NCBI GenBank assembly: GCA_029055345.1
Contig: JAIDDJ010000027.1
Location: forward strand, 1 to 64,000
From: Muribaculaceae bacterium
GTDB taxonomy: Bacteria > Bacteroidota > Bacteroidia > Bacteroidales > Muribaculaceae
DNA: 64,000 bases
Direction: 5' to 3'
This document shows positions 17,830 to 27,696 of the stretch, one piece after another. The notes under the pieces are model-generated. The model did not search any database and was not told the origin of the DNA. It was given only the letters and a program-made list of their open reading frames with translations. The position numbers and the translations under genes are program-made. Each line of letters opens with the position of its first letter. Position 1 is the stretch's first letter.

Positions 17830-19360
17830 TTTCAACAATCTCTTCGAGGTTAACATCGAATGAATCCAGGAACTGCATAGTTTTCTTGATATAGTCTTCC
17901 ATCACCACATCATCTTCTACGAAGGGCACTGCCTTACGGAATTCTTTCATCACCTTTTCAATATATGGAGATGATTTGGCAGGGCGGCGGAAATCTATGC
18001 CTTGCGCGGCGTTCATTAACTCAATAGCTGCAATATACTTGAGATTATCAATTATCTTATGAAGCTTGGTGGCGGAATTGGCACCCATTGAGACGAGATC
18101 CTCCTGTCCGTTGGAGCTGACAATCGAATCGCAGGAAGCCGGCCAAGCATACATCTTGTTCTGACTCACCATTGAAGCGGCCGCATATTGAGGAATCATA
18201 AAGCCGGAATTGAGCCCCGGATGAGCCACAAGAAACTCCGGAAGTCCACGCTGGCCCAATATCAATTGCGCGACCCGCCTCTCGGATATATTCCCAAGTT
18301 CATGAAGAGCGACTCCCATGTAATCGAAAGCCAGCGCGAGAGGCTCGCCATGGAAATTTCCTCCAGACACTACCATATCATCGTCCGGGAACACGGTTGG
18401 ATTATCTGTCACAGAATTTATTTCAATATGAAGCACTTCCGTCACATGGATCATGGCATCTTTCACTGCACCATGTACCTGAGGTATGCACCGGAATGAA
18501 TATGGATCCTGAACATGTTCCTTATGGCGGACTATCATCTCGCTTCCTTTAAGCAGAGACCTGAATACCTTCCCGGTTTCTATCTGTCCGGGATGCGGAC
18601 GTACTTGCTGGATACAGTTAAGGAACGGCTCTATTCGGCCATCGAACGCTTCAAGTGACATAGCCCCGAATAAATCGAAACAATTTACCATGTGCCAACC
18701 ATCTATCAAGGCCTTTATGCCGTTGGCGCTCATAAACTGAGTTCCGTTAAGAAGTGCAAGACCCTCTTTAGATTTTAACTTGATAGGATACCACCCCATT
18801 ATATCAAGCATATCACTGCCGGGAATCCTACGACCCTGGAAAAACACCTCGCCCTCGCCTATCAATGGAAGGAACAGATTGGCAAGCGGAGCAAGGTCAC
18901 CTGACGCTCCCAATGATCCGCGGTCGTTCACAACCGGAATGACATCATTGTTGTAAAAATCCAGAATTCTCCTTACCGTCTCTACCTGCACTCCACTGAA
19001 GCCCATCGAAAGTGCGTGGGCCTTTAGGAGAAGCATAAGTTTGACTATCACGGGATCAATTGGATTTCCAACACTGCAGGAATGACTCTTTACAAGATTT
19101 TCCTGAAGCACTGACAATTCATCAGCGGAAATATGTTTGTTACATAACGATCCGAATCCGGTTGTAACTCCGTAAATAGGAACTTCTGATTCCTCCGTCT
19201 TTCTATCAAGGAAATCCCGACAATGCTGAATACGCTTTTCCGCTTCCTCCGAAAGTGTTAGATATGCGTTTGACTTAAGTATCTTTTCTATCTGGTCATA
19301 AGTTAACTGACCGGTACCGATTTCATATATTGGTCTGTTTTCTGACATGGTTGTATTCAT
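17822..19360 (-). CDS. hutH: Histidine ammonia-lyase
   Basis: This encodes 512 residues, a normal HutH length. It removes ammonia from L-histidine to give urocanate, the first step of the hut pathway, in the cytoplasm. The Ala-Ser-Gly triad that cyclises to the MIO cofactor is at 152-154 (GSLGASGDLAPLA). Other family blocks are YGVTTGFGSL, the mid-chain NSVTDNPTVF and the late SMGANSATK. The start overlaps the hutI stop in an ATGA (19357-19360), and the end overlaps the nitroreductase start, so translation is coupled on both sides. Confidence 0.96.
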   Translation of the reverse strand: MNTTMSENRPIYEIGTGQLTYDQIEKILKSNAYLTLSEEAEKRIQHCRDFLDRKTEESEVPIYGVTTGFGSLCNKHISADELSVLQENLVKSHSCSVGNPIDPVIVKLMLLLKAHALSMGFSGVQVETVRRILDFYNNDVIPVVNDRGSLGASGDLAPLANLFLPLIGEGEVFFQGRRIPGSDMLDIMGWYPIKLKSKEGLALLNGTQFMSANGIKALIDGWHMVNCFDLFGAMSLEAFDGRIEPFLNCIQQVRPHPGQIETGKVFRSLLKGSEMIVRHKEHVQDPYSFRCIPQVHGAVKDAMIHVTEVLHIEINSVTDNPTVFPDDDMVVSGGNFHGEPLALAFDYMGVALHELGNISERRVAQLILGQRGLPEFLVAHPGLNSGFMIPQYAAASMVSQNKMYAWPASCDSIVSSNGQEDLVSMGANSATKLHKIIDNLKYIAAIELMNAAQGIDFRRPAKSSPYIEKVMKEFRKAVPFVEDDVVMEDYIKKTMQFLDSFDVNLEEIVEND

Positions 19361-20598
19361 TTATTTGATATAATTCTACCGCGAGAAACTGTGGTCCTCA
19401 CGCAATTCATCCCCACATAATATGGAAGGGATTTGTAAGTGTCGAACGCGAGAATAATCACATCGCCACGTTTGCCGACTTCAAGCGACCCGGTCTCATC
19501 GGCAATACCGCATGCTGCAGCTCCGTTCAAAGTCAGTGCTGTGATAGTCTCCTCTATCGACATTCCCATATAGATACATGCGAGCGCTATGGTGAGTGGT
19601 ATCGAACCTGAGAAGCATGAGCCAGGGTTTAAATCCGTTGCGAGGGCTACTGCCGCATCGGCCTCTATGAATTTTCTTGCCGGTGCAAATGGCTCCTTTA
19701 ATGCAAAGGCGGTCAGTGGCAAAAGGGTTGCTACCACGCCTTTCTCCGCCATAGCTCTGATTCCTTCATCGCTTACATGCAGAAGATGATCAGCCGACAC
19801 GGCTCCCATCTCAGCCGCAAGTTCCGCTCCACCGAGAGTTACTATTTCATCGGCATGTAGCTTCAGTTCAAACCCGGCATCCTTCGCTGCCCGGAGCAGT
19901 TTTCTGGAATCTTCTATTTCAAATACGTTCTTTTCCGTGAAGATATCAAAGAACTTCGCTTTGCCTGCAGCAGTAGGAATCATCTCCTTAATCATCAAGT
20001 CGACATATTCTGATGTCTTCCCTTTGTATTCAGAGGGCACCGCATGAGCGCCAAGAAAAGTGGAAATGATATTAACGGGATTGTCTTTGGATGATTCAAG
20101 GCGGTTTATGACATCAAGCATCTTTAGTTCGCTCTCGGTGTCAAGACCATATCCGGACTTTACCTCTACCGTCGTCACTCCCATCTCAGACATCTTGCCA
20201 ATGAACCATAAGGCTTTTTTATAAAGTTCATCGGCCGTAGCATTACGGGTGGCGTTAACTGTGGACTGAATGCCACCACCTCGCTCCATGATGCTCATAT
20301 AGGTGTCTCCTTTGAGACGCCATTCAAATTCTTCAGGCCTGTAACCGCCAAAAATCAGATGAGTATGAGAATCTATGAAGCCCGGAAGAACGCAGTTGCC
20401 AGCAGCATCAATCACTTCGAAGCTATCGGGATATGCGGGCATATCATCCATTGTCCCGACATATGTAATGATTCCATTCTCAATCATCAACGCTCCATGG
20501 GTTATCTCTTTCAGATTACCCATATCTCTCCCTTTAATCGGTTTATTACCGACAGGAGTGACTATCCCGGCATTGATTATTACTAAATTACCATCCAT
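19357..20598 (-). CDS. hutI: Imidazolonepropionase
   Basis: This encodes 413 residues of the amidohydrolase superfamily. It hydrolyses 4-imidazolone-5-propionate to N-formimino-L-glutamate, third step of the hut pathway. The metal-binding HxH is H78/H80 in DSHTHLIFGG; further ligands lie in LHADEI and in ATDLNPGS. FIGlu is then handled by ftcD, whose stop lies 6 bp upstream of this start. The start at MDGNLVIINA is supported by the tight spacing. Confidence 0.95.
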   Translation of the reverse strand: MDGNLVIINAGIVTPVGNKPIKGRDMGNLKEITHGALMIENGIITYVGTMDDMPAYPDSFEVIDAAGNCVLPGFIDSHTHLIFGGYRPEEFEWRLKGDTYMSIMERGGGIQSTVNATRNATADELYKKALWFIGKMSEMGVTTVEVKSGYGLDTESELKMLDVINRLESSKDNPVNIISTFLGAHAVPSEYKGKTSEYVDLMIKEMIPTAAGKAKFFDIFTEKNVFEIEDSRKLLRAAKDAGFELKLHADEIVTLGGAELAAEMGAVSADHLLHVSDEGIRAMAEKGVVATLLPLTAFALKEPFAPARKFIEADAAVALATDLNPGSCFSGSIPLTIALACIYMGMSIEETITALTLNGAAACGIADETGSLEVGKRGDVIILAFDTYKSLPYYVGMNCVRTTVSRGRIISNK

Positions 20599-20604
20599 AC
20601 CTTT

Positions 20605-22308
20605 TCAGCTCTTATCTATGATACTGTTTACAGTTTCAAGAATTTTGGCTTCGCGTTTCACTGCAGCTTCGGCAATTTCTGCTGCTTCCTGCATAATTTG
20701 GTCAGCAACTTCCCTATCCTTCAGACCGGCAGCATTTATTTTAACATTCAGAAACGCACCTAACACTGAAGCGCGCGCAGCAAGAGCGCCGACTCCTGCA
20801 TCGCTAACTGAGGCCGGATTCCCTTTTTCTGCCATTGCCTCAAGCAAATCAAAGGTAGCATAAGCCTCTTTCATTGTCGACAGCGGGACGCGGGTGGCAT
20901 ATAAAGTAGCCTCTTGCAATGCTGCAGACCTCAATGCTTTCTCTTCGGGCGTTTTCTTTGGCAGCGCAAATACCGCCATAATTCTGTTGAATGCTTCGGT
21001 ATCCTCATCGACAAGTGCGTTGAGACGGTCTATAAGCTTTCTCCCTTTTTCAGCATAATCGGAAAATTCTTCCCATCTGTCATCCCAACCAGCCTTGTGA
21101 GATGACAGATTGGCAACCATTGTACCGAGGGCTGCCGCCAGTGATCCCATGTAGGCTGATATCGACCCTCCTCCGGGAGCCGGTGATTCCGAGGAAGTCT
21201 CATCAGCAAATTCAAGGCAACTCATGTCTATGAGTCTCTTTCCTTCTTTGCCGGATTCAAGCATGGTCTCTATGATTTTTTCTTCTGCTTTGAAGGGCTT
21301 CAGCTCATCAAGACCCATCGACTTGACAGCTATTTTGATAATTTCAGACTCGGGAATACCAAGTGACCTCTGCTGTTTCCTCAGATAATGCTTTCCAGCA
21401 TCAATTATGGCTCTCTTGGGCAATAATCCGACTATCTCTGTGCCGGTTACACGCAGTCCTCTCGCAGACGCGGCGCGGCTTACTTCATCAAAAGCTACGT
21501 GGAGGGGTGTCTGAGCCATGTCAGTGATATTCATTGATACCTGCGCAATTCCATATTCATCTATGAACCAGCCTATAGCTTTTGTGCCCTTCAACGTGCC
21601 CGGAATCATAATCACGTTACCCGACTCATCCTTCATCGGTTTACCCGTGACTTTACCCCCTTCTCTCATCGGACGCCCTTTCTCACGCACATCAAAGGCT
21701 ATGGCGTTGGCCCGGCGAGTGGAGGTGGTATTCAGATTAAAATTGACGGCAATCAGGAAGTCGCGGGCTCCTACCGCGGTCGCGCCTGTCCGCGCCACAT
21801 CTTCGTCATAGGGTCTGTTTCCGAAGTCCGGACCCTTCTCTGTTGAGTTCATCCTTTCGGGTAGTCCCTCATACTCCCCTTCCCTGCATACGGCAAGATT
21901 CTTTCTTTCCGGAGTGTAAGCCGCCGCTTCATAGCAATATGTGGGTATATTGAGTTCTTCCGAAATACGTTTGGCAAGACCGCGGGCAAGTTCCGCACAT
22001 TCCTCAAGGGTAATTCCGCTTACGGGAATAAGAGGCAGTACATCGGTTGCGCCCATTCTCGGGTGCGCCCCATGATGCTGACGCATGTCTATTAATTCAG
22101 CTGCCTTTTTAACGCCTCTTACTGCAGCTTCTATTACTGCTTCCGGCTCTCCCACAAAGGTAACTACCGTTCTGTTGGTCGCTTCTCCGGGATCTACGTC
22201 AAGAAGCTTTATATCACCATCCTTTTCGATTGCATCTGTAATCGCCTTGATTATTTCCTTATTCCTTCCCTCACTGAAATTAGGGACACATTCTATAATC
22301 TTTTTCAT
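20605..22308 (-). CDS. ftcD: Bifunctional glutamate formimidoyltransferase / formimidoyl-THF cyclodeaminase
   Basis: This encodes 567 residues. The N-terminal part (1 to about 325; KKIIECVPNFSEGRN, HHGAHPRMGATDVLPL) transfers the formimino group from formiminoglutamate to tetrahydrofolate, giving glutamate. The C-terminal part (about 360-567; ESPAPGGGSISAYMGSLAAA) is the cyclodeaminase that releases ammonia and yields 5,10-methenyl-THF. The fused form is the animal-type enzyme, also usual in Bacteroidetes; it replaces the HutG/HutF branches. It lies between hutU (43 bp upstream) and hutI (6 bp downstream). It links histidine breakdown to the one-carbon pool. Confidence 0.95.
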   Translation of the reverse strand: MKKIIECVPNFSEGRNKEIIKAITDAIEKDGDIKLLDVDPGEATNRTVVTFVGEPEAVIEAAVRGVKKAAELIDMRQHHGAHPRMGATDVLPLIPVSGITLEECAELARGLAKRISEELNIPTYCYEAAAYTPERKNLAVCREGEYEGLPERMNSTEKGPDFGNRPYDEDVARTGATAVGARDFLIAVNFNLNTTSTRRANAIAFDVREKGRPMREGGKVTGKPMKDESGNVIMIPGTLKGTKAIGWFIDEYGIAQVSMNITDMAQTPLHVAFDEVSRAASARGLRVTGTEIVGLLPKRAIIDAGKHYLRKQQRSLGIPESEIIKIAVKSMGLDELKPFKAEEKIIETMLESGKEGKRLIDMSCLEFADETSSESPAPGGGSISAYMGSLAAALGTMVANLSSHKAGWDDRWEEFSDYAEKGRKLIDRLNALVDEDTEAFNRIMAVFALPKKTPEEKALRSAALQEATLYATRVPLSTMKEAYATFDLLEAMAEKGNPASVSDAGVGALAARASVLGAFLNVKINAAGLKDREVADQIMQEAAEIAEAAVKREAKILETVNSIIDKS

Positions 22309-22351
22309 AATTATGAATCAATCAAGATATAAATCAGATAATATTTCTCTT

Positions 22352-24346
22352 TTATTTGGCAACGATCTCTTCAAGAAACTTTTCATCGGCAATGTTTGGC
22401 TCGGTAATAAAGAAACCATTATCACCTTGAGTCTCGTTCCATTCCTTAACAGTGGCCATAGCATTCTCATTACGTGCCCAGCTTCGTCGGGCCACGCCAC
22501 CCATCACATCCCACAACATAGCCTTGACGAGAATATCATCCACTCTTTTTGAACCGTCGCACACCATACCGAAACCGCCGTTGACGGCTTTTCCGATACC
22601 TACGCCGCCACCGTTGTGAAGCGCTACAAGGCTCATTCCGCGAGCGCAATTTCCCGCAAAGCATTGAACCGCCATGTCAGCCATGACGTTCGAGCCATCC
22701 TTTATATTGCTTGTTTCGCGGAATGGCGAGTCAGTGCCGCTGACATCGTGATGGTCCCGGCCAAGCATTATGGGACCGACCTCTCCATTGCGCACCATCT
22801 CATTAAATTTCAATGCTATTTTGAGACGTCCCATGGCATCCTGATAGAGAATACGAGCCTGCGTGCCGACCACAAGGGCATTCTTCTCCGCATCCCTTAT
22901 CCAGTTGTAATTGTCTCTGTCCTGACCGCGTCGTGTCGGATCTATGCATTCCATTGCCGCTTTATCGGTCTTTACCAGATCCTCATGCTTACCACTCAGA
23001 CAAACCCATCTGAAAGGACCATAACCGAAATCAAAAAGCATTGGTCCCATAATGTCCTCTACATATGACGGCCATATAAACCCATCTTTTTCATCGATGC
23101 CGTTCTTCGATATCTCTTTTACACCGGCATCGTATATGGCTTTCATAAACGAATTCCCATAGTCAAAGAAATAGGTGCCGTCACCCACCAGGGCCTTGAT
23201 AGCATCATAATGCCGCTTTAGTGATTTGTCTACCTGCTTTCTGAACTCCGCCGGATTGTCATGAAGCATTTTCGTGCGCTCTTCAAACGTGAATCCAACC
23301 GGACAATAGCCACCTTCATACACGGCATGACATGAAGTCTGGTCACTAAGCAATTCGATTTTCTTCTTATTTGCGACTGCATATTCCAATAAATCAACTA
23401 TATTGCCATGATAAGCAATTGATATCGGCTCTTTTTTCGCCATGGCTTCCTCCGCCAGACGGAATGCTTCCGGAATATCCTCGGTCTTTACGCTTACCCA
23501 TCCCTGATCCATACGGGTCTTGATGCGAGATTCATCTACTTCTGCGATGATAGCGGCGGCTCCGGCTATTTCTGCAGCTTTCGGTTGAGCCCCACTCATT
23601 CCTCCGAGACCTGACGAAACGAAAAGATGTCCTCTCAGGTCGCCGTCGTCAGAAACTCCGAGTTTCATTCGCCCGGCATTTAGAATGGTATTGAACGTGC
23701 CATGCACGATTCCTTGCGGACCAATGTACATCCATCCGCCTGCCGTCATCTGACCGTAATTCGCCACGCCAAGCTGCATGGCCTCATGCCAGTCCGTGAG
23801 ATTATCAAACATCCCGACCATCATAGCATTCGTGATTATCACTCTCGGCGCATCGGGCTTGGAGGGGAATAATCCTAACGGATGTCCGGATTCTACGACA
23901 AGGGTCTGATCCTCGGTCAGTTCCTCAAGATACTTTTTTATCAATCTGTACTGTAGCCAGTTCTGGCAAACCTGGCCGGTCTCTCCATATGTCACCAATT
24001 CATAAGGATAAAGAGCGACATCGAATGAAAGATTATTGTCAATCATTACTTGAAAGGCCCTCCCTTCAAGACATTTCCCTTTGTACTCATTTACCGGCTT
24101 AGCCTTGAGATCGCCTTCGGGGCGCCATCTGTAGGCATATATTCGGCCTCTTGTGCGCAGCTCCTCAAGAAATTCTGGCGCAGCTTTTTCATGCAATTCC
24201 TTGGGTAGATAGCGCAACGCGTTCTTTAATGCTGTGACTGTCTTGGCATCATTAAGAGTATACCCTCGGTCGGGTGCTCTTCTTATACCTTTCTGAAATT
24301 CAGGCATCTCCGGCCACGCGGAGTCAAGCGCAATTTTGTGATTCAT
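22352..24346 (-). CDS. hutU: Urocanate hydratase, long form
   Basis: This encodes 664 residues. It adds water to urocanate to give imidazolonepropionate, with NAD+ as electrophilic cofactor. The dinucleotide region SSGLGGMSGAQPKAA, the early block GQVCQNWLQYRL and the segment GGWMYIGPQGIVHGT are typical. The chain is about 100 residues longer than the Pseudomonas and Bacillus enzyme and belongs to the longer subfamily seen in Bacteroidetes. It is the second pathway step, though first of the four hut genes in transcription order. No consensus promoter was found in the 44 bp upstream, so it is probably read from the SDR gene or further up. Confidence 0.95.
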   Translation of the reverse strand: MNHKIALDSAWPEMPEFQKGIRRAPDRGYTLNDAKTVTALKNALRYLPKELHEKAAPEFLEELRTRGRIYAYRWRPEGDLKAKPVNEYKGKCLEGRAFQVMIDNNLSFDVALYPYELVTYGETGQVCQNWLQYRLIKKYLEELTEDQTLVVESGHPLGLFPSKPDAPRVIITNAMMVGMFDNLTDWHEAMQLGVANYGQMTAGGWMYIGPQGIVHGTFNTILNAGRMKLGVSDDGDLRGHLFVSSGLGGMSGAQPKAAEIAGAAAIIAEVDESRIKTRMDQGWVSVKTEDIPEAFRLAEEAMAKKEPISIAYHGNIVDLLEYAVANKKKIELLSDQTSCHAVYEGGYCPVGFTFEERTKMLHDNPAEFRKQVDKSLKRHYDAIKALVGDGTYFFDYGNSFMKAIYDAGVKEISKNGIDEKDGFIWPSYVEDIMGPMLFDFGYGPFRWVCLSGKHEDLVKTDKAAMECIDPTRRGQDRDNYNWIRDAEKNALVVGTQARILYQDAMGRLKIALKFNEMVRNGEVGPIMLGRDHHDVSGTDSPFRETSNIKDGSNVMADMAVQCFAGNCARGMSLVALHNGGGVGIGKAVNGGFGMVCDGSKRVDDILVKAMLWDVMGGVARRSWARNENAMATVKEWNETQGDNGFFITEPNIADEKFLEEIVAK

Positions 24347-24390
24347 GATATCGGTATAGATTTAAGTTATTTGATTTTATTATTTTTGAA

Positions 24391-25125
24391 TTACATTTCC
24401 GGGATGGTCATTTTAACCCACAGAGAATTGGGGATAAGCCGCCATAGACCTACAACTATATTCCATTTCCAATTCACTACCGCCACTCTCGGAGCTCTTA
24501 CCAATGCTTTTATTATGAGTGGAACGGCTTCTGACTGCTCCATCTCAAGTGGATAAGAGACGCCTTCCTTTAATAAAGGAGTACGAATCCACCCCGGACG
24601 GATATCTGTGAATTTAATCCTCACCCCTTCGGAGTTCGCCCTCTGTTCTAAGGCTATCATATATGTCTGAGCACATTTTTTTGACGCCGAATATGCCGAC
24701 AACTGCCCTATTCCGTTTGTGCCTGCAACACTTGTGATTGCGGCTATTCTTCCGGGGCGGCTTTCTGTCTTGAAATAGTTATATGCGGTGCTCAGCATTC
24801 TTGCGAAGGCTGTTGAATTACAATTGAGCATTTCAGCTTCGCGTTCGGGATCAAGGGCGGGATTATCGTAACCGATCCCCGAAACATGAAAATAGATATC
24901 CATGCCTCCCAACTTGCTGATAAGACGCTCTAATTTCGAGGGTGCATCTTTATGCGTTATATCAATTGATTCATATTCCACGCATTCGGGATAGCGAATT
25001 TTAAGTTTATGCAGAGTTTCAGTGTGACGTGACGCAAGACCTACCTTCATGCCTCTTTTGGCAAAGGCCTCGGCCACACTCAGACCTATGCCTGATGAAG
25101 CTCCCATTATTATAATCTTATCCAT
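24391..25125 (-). CDS. Short-chain dehydrogenase/reductase
   Basis: This encodes 244 residues of the classical SDR type: cofactor motif GASSGIG at 8-14, the NAG-region equivalent replaced by HVSGIGYD, catalytic Ser in ITSVAG and the Y-x-x-x-K pair in YSASKK near residue 145. The C-terminal 30 residues (VVGLWRLIPNSLWVKMTIP) are hydrophobic and may touch the membrane or the substrate. The substrate is unknown. It lies 14 bp behind the phosphatase gene and 44 bp ahead of hutU, all on one strand. Confidence 0.88.
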   Translation of the reverse strand: MDKIIIMGASSGIGLSVAEAFAKRGMKVGLASRHTETLHKLKIRYPECVEYESIDITHKDAPSKLERLISKLGGMDIYFHVSGIGYDNPALDPEREAEMLNCNSTAFARMLSTAYNYFKTESRPGRIAAITSVAGTNGIGQLSAYSASKKCAQTYMIALEQRANSEGVRIKFTDIRPGWIRTPLLKEGVSYPLEMEQSEAVPLIIKALVRAPRVAVVNWKWNIVVGLWRLIPNSLWVKMTIPEM

Positions 25126-25139
25126 TCGTATTCTTACTA

Positions 25140-26402
25140 TTATCTGATTTGAGACTTAAAGAACGCTTTAACATCGTTCCAGTCGTAATATGGCCATAAG
25201 TCGGTCTCGACCGGTACTCGTGTTTCCTTCTCGTTATGAAGTATTTTCACAAGTACCTTGTCCGTTTTAGGATTCCTGAAGAAAATCAGCTGGATATTTG
25301 CTGCCATAGGAGTTACTTTCCAATCGCACCATCCTTTATAAAAATCTTCGGGGGCATCTATTCGAGCCGTGCATCCTTCCAGCTGCATAAGGGATGTCAA
25401 CGGAACAACGTTGCCATCGTGACCGAACCTCAGCGCTGCGGAAGGCTTGTCGGAACAAATAGCTGCATCAGCGGTATCGATGATATTGTTCAATAGATTC
25501 GCTGCATTCTGCAAATGGACTCCATTTGCAGGTGGATAATCCGCATGCTGACCATAGAATCGCGCATTGAAACATTGCCACATGTCAAATAGTTCCTCAT
25601 TCGTCAGAAAATCATAAAAATCTATCTTTCCCTCAGTATTTTGTGCATCTGAAGCAAGCCAGTAAATGCCCCAGATGAAATCATGAGGATTGACATAGCG
25701 ATTCACAAAATCACTGTCTGAAAATATTGATTTTACAACCCGGTCTGGTTTGGTCTGCTTTTGCTCGAACTTTCTATATACTTCCTGCCACCATCCTTTC
25801 TTTCCATTGAATTCATCGGATTCGGGAATGCTGTGACACAGATAGGCCATATTTCGGTTGGATGATTCCATGTCAATATATAGCGCCGGATTCTTCTCCT
25901 TCAGACTCTCGCAGAAGGAAGACATACTGAGGATGCATCGCGGCACTAATGTCGAACGAGCCGTGATATGAGAATCAGAACTAAACACCTCGGGATAATT
26001 CTGAATCATCCGGCGTGCTATCTGATAATGTTGCCGACGACCCAATGGTGACAAGTCGCCACCTCTTCCTTTGGTCTCTATCATCAACGAATCTATTCTG
26101 CTCATCAATTCCACGCCGACCGGAGTAAGTGCATTCGAATCTTGTGCTTTATGCAGTAGATTGGCAATCCATTCATAGTCGTTATCTCCTATCAGATATC
26201 TTGAACCATGACGCCCATAGTGACTTATATGGAAAGGTTTATACCCTTTGGGCGCCGGTGTATTGTCTGCTTTGTCAGAAGGATAGGCAAAATAGACTCC
26301 ACCGGTCTTGTTGGGATCCGAGGCCATCTCTTCAGGAGTGGTCTGAGCCATTGCAGTAAATGCAAGACTGAAAAGCGTAAGTGAAAGAATGAGTTTTTTC
26401 AT
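25140..26402 (-). CDS. Histidine-acid-phosphatase, MINPP-like
   Basis: This encodes 420 residues with a signal peptide (1-20, ending AMAQ). The catalytic RHGxR motif is at 64-68 (HYGRHGSRYL), and the proton donor HD lies near residue 327 (RFGHDGNVVPL). This is branch 2 of the histidine phosphatase superfamily; the nearest known gut Bacteroides members are multiple-inositol-polyphosphate phosphatases that break down phytate in the periplasm or on the surface. The substrate here is inferred, not proven. It is placed among cytoplasmic histidine genes without an obvious link other than shared orientation. Confidence 0.83.
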   Translation of the reverse strand: MKKLILSLTLFSLAFTAMAQTTPEEMASDPNKTGGVYFAYPSDKADNTPAPKGYKPFHISHYGRHGSRYLIGDNDYEWIANLLHKAQDSNALTPVGVELMSRIDSLMIETKGRGGDLSPLGRRQHYQIARRMIQNYPEVFSSDSHITARSTLVPRCILSMSSFCESLKEKNPALYIDMESSNRNMAYLCHSIPESDEFNGKKGWWQEVYRKFEQKQTKPDRVVKSIFSDSDFVNRYVNPHDFIWGIYWLASDAQNTEGKIDFYDFLTNEELFDMWQCFNARFYGQHADYPPANGVHLQNAANLLNNIIDTADAAICSDKPSAALRFGHDGNVVPLTSLMQLEGCTARIDAPEDFYKGWCDWKVTPMAANIQLIFFRNPKTDKVLVKILHNEKETRVPVETDLWPYYDWNDVKAFFKSQIR

Positions 26403-26453
26403 TTAGGTATTTATGAAATGAAGTAAGTGATGAATAAAAGGTTAAAAAGGATT

Positions 26454-27668
26454 TTAATCGCCTCTATAATATATCTGCAAATAGCATCTGGCAATAAAGT
26501 CTCGATATTTGTGCACCAGCTCCCTATTATCCGACCCGGGGAAACAAGCATCGGGAAGCCAATTATTCTTAAAAATCAAATTGAGAAGATCTCCGGGACA
26601 CAGTCCGCGCACCGTAAGCAAATCAAAAGAATGATTCCTTGCATATTCCTTGTTATACAAAGGATTCTCCGGTGAAGCAATGCATTTGGCTATTCCTCGC
26701 GCCATAAGCATCCCCTTTTCCGGATTCACCATCAAAACATAATCCGAGGCGCCTTTGGCCTGAGAAAGGTGCTCCACTCCTGCTTCCCATCCCAGTGCAT
26801 TGATAAAGAAGTCATTCATCTTCTGATAGCTGTCGAAAAAAGCTATGTTTTTACCTCCGGTAGCTTTTATAAATGCTTCGTAATAGGGATGGGTCTTCCC
26901 GTCTCCGGCCATCGGCTCCTTTATCGCCGAATCCGGAAGATGTCGCTTGATTATCAGGTAAACCCATTCAGGTGTATATAAAGCCAAAGGCCCTGTGGTA
27001 TTCTCAAGCATTGCCTCTTCGAGCTTATTGTTAAGGAGTGTGTCAGCATCCGGCAAGGAGGGATCATATTCACTCATCACTTCTTGCAACGACAATGCAA
27101 ATGCCGGAGTCAATAGATATGAATGAAGGAAAAGCCAATTGCCGAGATGATAGATTTTCTCTGCATCCTCAGGATCATTGAATTCAAGTCCTCTTGCAAT
27201 ATTGAAAGATTCATTTACCGGAGCATCATCATATTCATTCTCAAGAATAGCGAAACAGCTGTCGGCCATTTGAAGCAGTTTTTTGTCATGAGGATACAAC
27301 ATTCCGCACTCCTCCCATAACATTGCTACCACATACCACACAAGAAACCTGACATCCTCTTTATTCAACTCGTAATCCACGTAGGCTTCAGAAGAATCAT
27401 GAAATGGAATCGACCATCCGTATAGTTCTCTGTTCGCATCTATGAATGACCTCCAGAAACCGGCATCCGCTACGATATCCTGAAGATAATCCGCAAGTGT
27501 AAGGGCAACACGTTTTGTCAGGCCTAAGGGCATGACAGCTCCGAATTCACTATTCCCGATTGTCTCGAGCAAAAGATTGGCGATTCCGATATAGAAACTA
27601 TCCATTTCACTTTTTTGGGGAAAGTCAGGCTGCCTCAGTAAAAATTCCCTTTCAGTAATTTTTTCCAT
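26454..27668 (-). CDS. Uncharacterised cytoplasmic protein (DUF3843-like)
   Basis: This encodes 404 residues with no signal peptide or membrane segment. It is acidic and helix-rich. I believe it belongs to the Bacteroidetes-only DUF3843 group, by overall look and length; no catalytic motif is visible. It lies 29 bp behind hisS and 51 bp ahead of the phosphatase gene on the same strand. No function can be given. Confidence 0.65.
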   Translation of the reverse strand: MEKITEREFLLRQPDFPQKSEMDSFYIGIANLLLETIGNSEFGAVMPLGLTKRVALTLADYLQDIVADAGFWRSFIDANRELYGWSIPFHDSSEAYVDYELNKEDVRFLVWYVVAMLWEECGMLYPHDKKLLQMADSCFAILENEYDDAPVNESFNIARGLEFNDPEDAEKIYHLGNWLFLHSYLLTPAFALSLQEVMSEYDPSLPDADTLLNNKLEEAMLENTTGPLALYTPEWVYLIIKRHLPDSAIKEPMAGDGKTHPYYEAFIKATGGKNIAFFDSYQKMNDFFINALGWEAGVEHLSQAKGASDYVLMVNPEKGMLMARGIAKCIASPENPLYNKEYARNHSFDLLTVRGLCPGDLLNLIFKNNWLPDACFPGSDNRELVHKYRDFIARCYLQIYYRGD

Positions 27669-27696
27669 TCCGGTTATTAAGATTTAAGTCAGGACA